Shown one piece after another: positions 52,629-63,603 of a stretch of DNA of 64,000 nt. The stretch is from Odiellus spinosus. Lineage: Eukaryota > Arthropoda > Arachnida > Opiliones > Phalangiidae. The stretch's first letter is position 1, and each line of letters opens with the position of its first letter. The stretch is taken from contig OY987225.1 in NCBI GenBank assembly GCA_963920705.1, positions 14,340,829 to 14,404,828 on the forward strand. The letters run 5' to 3'. Both the position numbers and the translations under genes were made by a program. The notes below the pieces were generated by a model that saw only the letters and a list, made by a program, of their open reading frames with translations, was not told where the DNA came from and ran no database searches.

Positions 52629-55600
52629 AAATAACTCTCAAAAGAAAATCTCTTCAACTGAAAATAACTCTTCATTTGAAAATAACTCTTCAATTGAAAA
52701 TATCTCTCAATCGAAAATAACTCTTCTATTGAAAATAACTCTCAATCGAAAATAGCTCTTCAATTGAAAATAACTTTCAATCGAAAATAACTCTTCAATT
52801 GAAAATAACTCTACAATTGAAAATAACTCTCAATCGCTCAATCGAAAATAACTTTTCGATTCAAAATAACTCTCAATCGAAAATAACTCTTCAATTGAAA
52901 ATAGCTCTTCAACTGAAAATAACTCTTAATCGAAAATAACTTTTAATCGAAAATAACTCTTCAATTGAAAATAACTCAATCGAAAATAACTCTTCAATTG
53001 AAAATAACTCTCAATCGAAAATATCTCTTCAATCGAAAATAACTCTTCAATTGAAAATAACTCTCAAAAGAAAATCTCTTCAACTGAAAATAACTCTTCA
53101 ATTGAAAATAACTCTCAAAAGAAAATAACTCTCAATCGAAAATAACTCTTCAATTGAAAATAGCTCTTCAACTGAAAATAACTCTTAATCGAAAATAAAT
53201 CTTAATCGAAAATAACTCTTCAATTGAAAATAACTCAATAGAAAATAATTCTTCAATCGAAAATAACTCTTCAATTGAAAATAACTCTCAATCGAAAATA
53301 ACTCTTCAATTGAAAATAACTCTCAATCGAAAATAACTCTTCAATTGAAAATAACTCTCAATCGAAAATAACTCTTCAATTGAAAATAACTCTCAATCGA
53401 AAATAACTCTTCAATTGAAAATAACTCTACAATTGAAAATAACTCTCAATCGAAAATATCTCTTCAATCGAAAATATCTCTTCAATTGAAAATAACTCTT
53501 CAATTGAAAATAACTCTTCAACTGAAAATAACTCTTCAATCGAAAATAACTCTTCAATTGAAAATAACTCTCAATCGAAAATAACTCTTCAATTGAAAGT
53601 AACTCTCAATCGAAAATAGCTCTTCAATTGAAAATAACTCTCAATCGAAAATAACTCTTCAATTGAAAATATCTCTACAACTGAAAATAATTCTCAATCG
53701 AAAATAACTCTTCAATTGAAAATAACTCTTCAATTGAAAATAACTCTTCAACTGAAAATAACTCTTCAATCGAAAATAACTCTTCAATTGAAAATAACTC
53801 TCAATCGAAAATAGCTCTTCAATTGAAAATAACTCTCAATCGAAAATAACTCTTCAATTGAAAATATCTATACAACTGAAAATAATTCTCAATCGAAAAT
53901 AACTCTTCAATTGAAAATAACTCTCAAAAGAAAATAACTCTTCAATTGAAAATAACTCTACAATTGAAAATAACTCTCAATCGAAAATATCTCTTCAATC
54001 GAAAATAACTCTTCAATTGAAAATAACTCTCAAAATAAAATCTCTTCAATTGAAAATAACTCTTCAATTGAAAATAACTCTTCAACTGAAAATAACTCTC
54101 AATCGAAAATAACTCTTCAATTGAAAATAACTCTTAATCGAAAATAACTCTTCAATTGAAAATAACTCTCAAAAGAAAATCTCTTCAACTGAAAATAACT
54201 CTTCATTTGAAAATAACTCTTCAATTGAAAATATCTCTCAATCGAAAATAACTCTTCAATTGAAAATAACTCTCAAAAGAAAATAACTCTTCAACTGAAA
54301 ATAACTCTTCAATCGAAAATAACTCTTCAATTGAAAATAACTCTCAATCGAAAATAACTCTTCTATTGAAAATAACTCTCAATCGAAAATAGCTCTTCAA
54401 TTGAAAATAACTTTCAATCGAAAATAACTCTTCAATTGAAAATAACTCTACAATTGAAAATAACTCTCAATCGCTCAATCGAAAATAACTTTTCGATTCA
54501 AAATAACTCTCAATCGAAAATAACTCTTCAATTGAAAATAGCTCTTCAACTGAAAATAACTCTTAATCGAAAATAACTCTTAATCGAAAATAACTCTTCA
54601 ATTGAAAATAACTCAATCGAAAATAACTCTTCAATTGAAAATAACTCTCAATCGAAAATATCTTCAACTGAAAATAACTCTTCAATTGAAAATAACTCTT
54701 CAATTGAAAATAACTCTTCAATTGAAAATAACTCTTCAATTGAAAATAACTCTTCAATTGAAAATAACTCTCAATCGAAAATAGCTCTTCAATTGAAAAT
54801 AACTCTCAATCGAAAATAACTCTTCAATTGAAAATATCTATACAACTGAAAATAATTCTCAATCGAAAATAACTCTTCAATTGAAAATAACTCTCAAAAG
54901 AAAATAACTCTTCAATTGAAAATAACTCTACAATTGAAAATAACTCTCAATCGAAAATATCTCTTCTATCGAAAATAACTCTTCAATTGAAAATAACTCT
55001 CAAAATAAAATCTCTTCAATTGAAAATAACTCTTCAATTGAAAATAACTCTTCAACTGAAAATAACTCTCAATCGAAAATAACTCTTCAATTGAAAATAA
55101 CTCTTAATCGAAAATAACTCTTCAATTGAAAATAACTCTCAAAAGAAAATCTCTTCAACTGAAAATAACTCTTCATTTGAAAATAACTCTTCAATTGAAA
55201 ATATCTCTCAATCGAAAATAACTCTTCATTTGAAAATAACTCTTCAATTGAAAATATCTCTCAATCGAAAATAGCTCTTCAATTGAAAATTACTCTCAAA
55301 AGAAAATAACTCTTCAACTGAAAATAACTCTTCAATCGAAAATAACTCTTCAATTGAAAATAACTCTCAATCGAAAATAACTCTTCAATCGAAAATAACT
55401 CTTCAATTGAAAATAACTCTCAAAATAAAATCTCTTCAATTGAAAATAACTCTTCAATTGAAAATAACTCTTCAACTGAAAATAACTCTCAATCGAAAAT
55501 AACTCTTCAATTGAAAATAACTCTTAATCGAAAATAACTCTTCAATTGAAAATAACTCTCAAAAGAAAATCTCTTCAACTGAAAATAACTCTTCATTTGA

Positions 55601-58600
55601 AAATAACTCTTCAATTGAAAATATCTCTCAATCGAAAATAACTCTTCAATTGAAAATAACTCTCAAAAGAAAATAACTCTTCAACTGAAAATAACTCTTC
55701 AATCGAAAATAACTCTTCAATTGAAAATAACTCTCAATCGAAAATAACTCTTCTATTGAAAATAACTCTCAATCGAAAATAGCTCTTCAATTGAAAATAA
55801 CTTTCAATCGAAAATAACTCTTCAATTGAAAATAACTCTCAATCGCTCAATCGAAAATAACTTTTCGATTCAAAATAACTCTCAATCGAAAATAACTCTT
55901 CAATTGAAAATAGCTCTTCAACTGAAAATAACTCTTAATCGAAAATAACTCTTAATCGAAAATAACTCTTCAATTGAAAATAACTCAATCGAAAATAACT
56001 CTTCAATTGAAAATAACTCTCAATCGAAAATATCTTCAACTGAAAATAACTCTTCAATTGAAAATAACTCTTCAATTGAAAATAACTCTTCAATTGAAAA
56101 TAACTCTTCAATTGAAAATAACTCTCAATCGAAAATAGCTCTTCAATTGAAAATAACTCTCAATCGAAAATAACTCTTCAATTGAAAATATCTATACAAC
56201 TGAAAATAATTCTCAATCGAAAATAACTCTTCAATTGAAAATAACTCTCAAAAGAAAATAACTCTTCAATTGAAAATAACTCTACAATTGAAAATAACTC
56301 TCAATCGAAAATATCTCTTCTATCGAAAATAACTCTTCAATTGAAAATAACTCTCAAAATAAAATCTCTTCAATTGAAAATAACTCTTCAATTGAAAATA
56401 ACTCTTCAACTGAAAATAACTCTCAATCGAAAATAACTCTTCAATTGAAAATAACTCTTAATCGAAAATAACTCTTCAATTGAAAATAACTCTCAAAAGA
56501 AAATCTCTTCAACTGAAAATAACTCTTCATTTGAAAATAACTCTTCAATTGAAAATATCTCTCAATCGAAAATAACTCTTCAATTGAAAATAACTCTCAA
56601 AAGAAAATAACTCTTCAACTGAAAATAACTCTTCAATCGAAAATAACTCTTCAATTGAAAATAACTCTCAATCGAAAATAACTCTTCTATTGAAAATAAC
56701 TCTCAATCGAAAATAGCTCTTCAATTGAAAATAACTTTCAATCGAAAATAACTCTTCAATTGAAAATAACTCTACAATTGAAAATAACTCTCAATCGCTC
56801 AATCGAAAATAACTTTTCGATTCAAAATAACTCTCAATCGAAAATAACTCTTCAATTGAAAATAGCTCTTCAACTGAAAATAACTCTTAATCGAAAATAA
56901 CTCTTAATCGAAAATAACTCTTCAATTGAAAATAACTCAATCGAAAATAACTCTTCAATTGAAAATAACTCTCAATCGAAAATATCTTCAACTGAAAATA
57001 ACTCTTCAATTGAAAATAACTCTTCAATTGAAAATAACTCTTCAATTGAAAATAACTCTTCAATTGAAAATAACTCTCAATCGAAAATAACTCTTCAATT
57101 GAAAATAACTCTTCAATTGAAAATAACTCTTCAATTGAAAATAACTCTTCAATTGAATATAACTCTCAATCGAAAATAACTCTTCAATTGCAAATAACTC
57201 TCAATCGAAAATAGCTCTTCAATTCAAAATAACTCTCAATCGAAAATAACTCTCAATCGAAAATAACTCTTCAATTGCAAATAACTCTCAATCGAAAATA
57301 GCTCTTCAATTCAAAATAACTCTCAATCGAAAATAACTCTTCAATTGCAAATAACTCTCAATCGAAAATAGCTCTTCAATTCAAAATAACTCTCAATCGA
57401 AAATAACTCTTCAATTGAAAATAACTCTACAATTGAAAATAACTCTCAATCGAAAATAACTCTTCAGTTGAAAATATCTCTTCAACTGAAAATAACTCTC
57501 AATCGAAAATAACTCTTCAATTGAAAATATCTCTACAACTGAAAATAACTCTCAATCGCTCAATCGAAAATAACTTTTCGATTCAAAATTACTCTCAATC
57601 GAAAATAACTCTTCAATTGAAAATAGCTCTTCAACTGAAAATAACTCTTAATCGAAAATAACTCTTAATCGAAAATAACTCTTCAATTGAAAATAACTCA
57701 ATAGAAAATAACTCTTCAATCGAAAATAACTCTTCAATTGAAAATAACTCTCAATCGAAAATAACTCTTCAATCGAAAATAACTCTTCAATTGAAAATAA
57801 CTCTCAATCGAAAATAGCTCTTCAATTGAAAATAACTCTCAATCGAAAATAACTCTTCAATTGAAAATATCTATACAACTGAAAATAATTCTCAATCGAA
57901 AATAACTCTTCAATTGAAAATAACTCTCAAAAGAAAATAACTCTTCAATTGAAAATAACTCTACAATTGAAAATAACTCTCAATCGAAAATATCTCTTCA
58001 ATCGAAAATAACTCTTCAATTGAAAATAACTCTCAAAATAAAATCTCTTCAATTGAAAATAACTCTTCAATTGAAAATAACTCTTCAACTGAAAATAACT
58101 CTCAATCGAAAATAACTCTTCAATTGAAAATAACTCTTAATCGAAAATAACTCTTCAAAAGAAAATCTCTTCAACTGAAAATAACTCTTCATTTGAAAAT
58201 AACTCTTCAATTGAAAATATCTCTCAATCGAAAATAGCTCTTCAATTGAAAATAACTCTCAAAAGAAAATAACTCTTCAACTGAAAATAACTCTTCAATC
58301 GAAAATAACTCTTCAATTGAAAATAACTCTCAATCGAAAATAACTCTTCTATTGAAAATAACTCTTCAATTGAAAATAACTCTCAATCGAAAATAACTCT
58401 CAATCGAAAATAACTCTTCAATTGAAATTAACTCTTCAATTGAAAATAACTCTCAATCGAAAATAACTCTCAATCGAAAATAACTCTTCAATTGAAATTA
58501 ACTCTTCAATTGAAAATAACTCTCAATCGAAAATAACTCTTCAATTGCAAATAACTCTCAATCGAAAATAGCTCTCCAATTGAAAATAACTCTACAATTG

Positions 58601-58640
58601 AAAATAACTCTCAATCGAAAATAACTCTTCAGTTGAAAAT
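52629..58640 (+). repeat. Flank super-repeat copy 2 (about 6.01 kb)
   Basis: Second copy of 46,655-52,628, beginning at AACTCTCAAAAGAAAATC. Internal TTCTATTG spacings are 1,637, 1,390, 934 and 1,662 bp. Differences from copy 1 are mostly small whole-monomer steps: +18, -36, and a larger +53 in the last interval. One CTACAATTG monomer plus a neighbour is missing near 55,830. The end is abrupt: around 58,640-58,700 the sequence passes into CTCTTCAATTGAAAATATC, as in the left flank near 1,830-1,880. Confidence 0.85.
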
Positions 58641-59937
58641 AACTCTCAAAAGAAAATCTCTTCAACTGAAAATAACTCTTCAATTGAAAATATCTCTTCA
58701 ACTGAAAATAACTCTCAATCGAAAATAACTCTTCAATTGAAAATATCTCTACAACTGAAAATAACTCTCAATCGCTCAATCGAAAATAACTTTTCGATTC
58801 AAAATAACTCTCAATCGAAAATAACTCTTCAATTGAAAATAGCTCTTCAACTGAAAATAACTCTTAATCGAAAATAACTCTTAATCGAAAATAACTCTTC
58901 AATTGAAATAAACTCAATAGAAAATAACTCTTCAATTGAAAATAACTCTCAATCGAAAATAACTCTTCAATTGAAAATAACTCTCAATCGAAAATAACTC
59001 TTCAATTGAAAATAACTCTTCAACTGAAAATAACTCTTCAATCGAAAATAACTCTTCAATTGAAAATAACTCTTCAATCGAAAATAACTCTTCAATCGAA
59101 AATAACTCTTCAATTAAAATAACTCTCAATCGAAAATAACTCTCAAAAGAAAATAACTCTTCAACTGAAAATAACTCTTCAATCAAAAATAACTCTTCAA
59201 TCGAAAATAACTCTTCAATTGAAAATAACTCTCAATCGAAAATAGCTCTTCAATTGAAAATAACTCTACAATTGAAAATAACTCTCAATCGAAAATAACT
59301 CTTCAATTTAAAATAACTCTCAAAAGAAAATCTCTTCAACTGAAAATAACTCTTCAATCGATAATAACTCTTCAACTGAAAATAACTCTCAATCGAAAAT
59401 AGCTCTTCAATTGAAAATAACTATCAATCGAAAATAACTCTTCAATTGAAAATAACTCCACAATTGAAAAAAACTCTCAATCGAAAATATCTCTTCAATC
59501 GAAAATAACTCTTCAATTGAAAATAACTCTCAAAAGAAAATCTCTTCAATTGAAAATAACTCTTCAACTGAAAATAGCCCTTCAACTGAAAATAACTCTC
59601 AATATAAAATAACTCTTCAATTGAAAATAACTCTTAATCGAAAATAACTCTTCAATTGAAAATAACTCTCAAAAGAAAATCTCTTCAACTGAAAATAACT
59701 CTTCAATCGAAAATAACTCTTCAATTGAAAATAACTCTCAATCGAAAATAGCTCTTCAATTGAAAATAACTCTTCAATCGAAAATAACTCTTCAATTGAA
59801 AATAACTCTCAATCGAAAATAGCTCTTCAATTAAAAATAACTCTCAATCGAAAATAACTCTTCAATTGAAAATATCTATACAACTGAAAATAATTCTCAA
59901 TCGAAAATAACTCTTCAATTGAAAATAACTCTCAAAA
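58641..59937 (+). repeat. Right block, entry segment
   Basis: The first 250 bp resemble the left flank near 1,800-2,050, including the last CGCTCAATCG inverted repeat. From about 59,050 to 59,520 the sequence matches 61,320-61,790 at an offset of 2,270 bp (CAATTAAAATAACTC at 59,111/61,381 and CTATCAATCG at 59,421/61,691). This makes it a partial earlier copy of the following 1,833 bp unit, displaced by extra monomers. An aberrant AGCCCTTCAACTG is at about 59,575 and again near 63,823. Confidence 0.75.
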
Positions 59938-60352
59938 GAAAATAACTCTTCAACTGAAAATAACTCTTCAATCGAAAATAACTCTTCAATTAAAATAACT
60001 CTCAATCAAAATAACTCTCAAAAGAAAATAACTCTTCAACTGAAAATAACTCTTCAATTAAAAAAATAACTCTTCAATTGAAAATAACTCTCAATCGAAA
60101 ATAGCTCTTCAATTAAAAATAACTCTCAATCGAAAATAACTCTTCAATTGAAAATATCTATACAACTGAAAATAATTCTCAATCGAAAATAACTCTTCAA
60201 TTGAAAATAACTCTCAAAAGAAAATAACTCTTCAACTGAAAATAACTCTTCAATCGAAAATAACTCTTCAATTAAAATAACTCTCAATCAAAATAACTCT
60301 CAAAAGAAAATAACTCTTCAACTGAAAATAACTCTTCAATTAAAAAAATAAC
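59789..60352 (+). repeat. 282 bp internal tandem pair
   Basis: TTAAAAAAATAAC at 60,058 and 60,340 and TTCAATTGAAAATAACTC at about 59,790 and 60,072 are 282 bp apart. The pair is duplicated again about 1,833 bp downstream (61,891 and 62,173), so it existed before the 1,833 bp duplication. The A7 run in this variant is the longest homopolymer I noticed in the window besides the A7 runs in CACAATTGAAAAAAAATC monomers near 61,740 and 63,570. Confidence 0.75.
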
Positions 60353-63300
60353 TCTACAATTGAAAATAACTCTCAATCGAAAATAACTCTTCAATTTAAA
60401 ATAACTCTCAAAAGAAAATCTCTTCAACTGAAAATAACTCTTCAATCGATAATAACTCTTCAATTGAAAATAACTCTTCGATTCAAAATAATTCTTCAAT
60501 AGAAAATAACTCTTCAATGGAAAATAACCTTTCAATAGAAAATAGCACTTCAATGGAAAATAACCTTTCAATTGAAAATAAATCTTCAACTGAAAATAAC
60601 TCTCAAAGGAAAATAACTCTTCGATTGAAAATAACTCTTCAATCGAAAATAACTCTTCAATCGAAAATAACTCTCAATCGAAAATAACTCTTCAATTGAA
60701 AATAACTCCACAATTGAAAAAAACTCTCAATCGAAAATATCTCTTCAATCGAAAATAACTCTTCAATTGAAAATAACTCTCAAAAGAAAATCTCTTCAAT
60801 TGAAAATAACTCTTCAACTGAAAATAGCTCTTCAATTGAAAATAACTCTTCAACTGAAAATAGCTCTTCAACTGAAAATAACTCTCAATATAAAATAACT
60901 CTTCAATTGAAAATAACTCTTAATCGAAAATAACTCTTCAATTGAAAATAACTCTCAATCGAAAATAACTCTTCAATTGAAAATAACTCTCAATCGAAAA
61001 TAGCTCTTCAATTGAAAATAACTCTCAATCGAAAATAACTCTTCAATTGAAAATATCTCTACAACTGAAAATAATTCTCAATCGAAAATAACTCTTCAAT
61101 TGAAAATAACTCTTCAATTGAAAATAACTCTTCAACTGAAAATAACTCTTCAATCGAAAATAACTCTTCAATTGAAAATAACTCTCAATCGAAAATAGCT
61201 CTTCAATTGAAAATAACTCTCAATCGAAAATAACTCTTCAATTGAAAATATCTATACAACTGAAAATAATTCTCAATCGAAAATAACTCTTCAATTGAAA
61301 ATAACTCTCAAAAGAAAATAACTCTTCAACTGAAAATAACTCTTCAATCGAAAATAACTCTTCAATCGAAAATAACTCTTCAATTAAAATAACTCTCAAT
61401 CGAAAATAACTCTCAAAAGAAAATAACTCTTCAACTGAAAATAACTCTTCAATCGAAAATAACTCTTCAATCGAAAATAACTCTTCAATTGAAAATAACT
61501 CTCAATCGAAAATAGCTCTTCAATTGAAAATAACTCTACAATTGAAAATAACTCTCAATCGAAAATAACTCTTCAATTTAAAATAACTCTCAAAAGAAAA
61601 TCTCTTCAACTGAAAATAACTCTTCAATCGATAATAACTCTTCAATTGAAAATAACTCTCAATCGAAAATAGCTCTTCAATTGAAAATAACTATCAATCG
61701 AAAATAACTCTTCAATTGAAAATAACTCCACAATTGAAAAAAAATCTCAATCGAAAATATCTCTTCAATCGAAAATAACTCTTCAACTGAAAATAACTCT
61801 TCAATCGAAAATAACTCTTCAATTAAAATAACTCTCAATCAAAATAACTCTCAAAAGAAAATAACTCTTCAACTGAAAATAACTCTTCAATTAAAAAAAT
61901 AACTCTTCAATTGAAAATAACTCTCAATCGAAAATAGCTCTTCAATTAAAAATAACTCTCAATCGAAAATAACTCTTCAATTGAAAATATCTATACAACT
62001 GAAAATAATTCTCAATCGAAAATAACTCTTCAATTGAAAATAACTCTCAAAAGAAAATAACTCTTCAACTGAAAATAACTCTTCAATCGAAAATAACTCT
62101 TCAATTAAAATAACTCTCAATCAAAATAACTCTCAAAAGAAAATAACTCTTCAACTGAAAATAACTCTTCAATTAAAAAAATAACTCTACAATTGAAAAT
62201 AACTCTCAATCGAAAATAACTCTTCAATTTAAAATAACTCTCAAAAGAAAATCTCTTCAACTGAAAATAACTCTTCAATCGATAATAACTCTTCAATTGA
62301 AAATAACTCTTCGATTCAAAATAATTCTTCAATAGAAAATAACTCTTCAATGGAAAATAACCTTTCAATAGAAAATAGCACTTCAATGGAAAATAACCTT
62401 TCAATTGAAAATAAATCTTCAACTGAAAATAACTCTCAAAGGAAAATAACTCTTCGATTGAAAATAACTCTTCAATCGAAAATAACTCTTCAATCGAAAA
62501 TAACTCTCAATCGAAAATAACTCTTCAATTGAAAATAACTCCACAATTGAAAAAAACTCTCAATCGAAAATATCTCTTCAATCGAAAATAACTCTTCAAT
62601 TGAAAATAACTCTCAAAAGAAAATCTCTTCAATTGAAAATAACTCTTCAACTGAAAATAGCTCTTCAATTGAAAATAACTCTTCAACTGAAAATAGCTCT
62701 TCAACTGAAAATAACTCTCAATATAAAATAACTCTTCAATTGAAAATAACTCTTAATCGAAAATAACTCTTCAATTGAAAATAACTCTCAATCGAAAATA
62801 ACTCTTCAATTGAAAATAACTCTCAATCGAAAATAGCTCTTCAATTGAAAATAACTCTCAATCGAAAATAACTCTTCAATTGAAAATATCTCTACAACTG
62901 AAAATAATTCTCAATCGAAAATAACTCTTCAATTGAAAATAACTCTTCAATTGAAAATAACTCTTCAACTGAAAATAACTCTTCAATCGAAAATAACTCT
63001 TCAATTGAAAATAACTCTCAATCGAAAATAGCTCTTCAATTGAAAATAACTCTCAATCGAAAATAACTCTTCAATTGAAAATATCTATACAACTGAAAAT
63101 AATTCTCAATCGAAAATAACTCTTCAATTGAAAATAACTCTCAAAAGAAAATAACTCTTCAACTGAAAATAACTCTTCAATCGAAAATAACTCTTCAATC
63201 GAAAATAACTCTTCAATTAAAATAACTCTCAATCGAAAATAACTCTCAAAAGAAAATAACTCTTCAACTGAAAATAACTCTTCAATCGAAAATAACTCTT

Positions 63301-63603
63301 CAATCGAAAATAACTCTTCAATTGAAAATAACTCTCAATCGAAAATAGCTCTTCAATTGAAAATAACTCTACAATTGAAAATAACTCTCAATCGAAAATA
63401 ACTCTTCAATTTAAAATAACTCTCAAAAGAAAATCTCTTCAACTGAAAATAACTCTTCAATCGATAATAACTCTTCAATTGAAAATAACTCTCAATCGAA
63501 AATAGCTCTTCAATTGAAAATAACTATCAATCGAAAATAACTCTTCAATTGAAAATAACTCCACAATTGAAAAAAAATCTCAATCGAAAATATCTCTTCA
63601 ATC
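59938..63603 (+). repeat. 1,833 bp tandem duplication, two full copies
   Basis: Copies are 59,938-61,770 and 61,771-63,603. Anchors 1,833 bp apart are TTAAAAAAATAAC (60,058/61,891 and 60,340/62,173), AGCACTTC (60,544/62,377) and CTATCAATCG (61,691/63,524). The flanks differ on both sides of the anchors, so the borders are sharp. The 101-codon minus-strand open frames at 60,284-60,589 and 62,117-62,422 have identical translations, which supports near identity over that part; they are repeat artefacts, not genes. Confidence 0.9.

Larger units (their letters stand above)
46867..58799 (+). repeat. Eleven flank-type inverted repeats in the right flank
   Basis: AATCGAAAA, TAAC, TTTTCGATT, each preceded by CAATCGCTC, at 46,867-46,888; 48,504-48,525; 49,876-49,897; 50,846-50,867; 51,554-51,575; 52,840-52,861; 54,477-54,498; 55,839-55,860; 56,801-56,822; 57,562-57,583 and 58,778-58,799. 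Together with the four near the left end these are all the CGCTCAATCG copies I found. Most spacings repeat between the two 6 kb super-repeats. Confidence 0.85.

Noticed and set aside
1393..62422. Short open frames of 60 to 101 codons on both strands (for example 1,393-1,608, 45,495-45,734, 49,962-50,156, 60,284-60,589, 62,117-62,422)
   Set aside because: They encode hexapeptide repeats (SYFQLK, EELFSI or ITLQLK type) because the 18-mer is six codons without a stop. They end where a 17-mer shifts the frame, appear on both strands of the same DNA (1,393-1,608 minus, 1,450-1,635 plus), and have no domain or plausible gene context.
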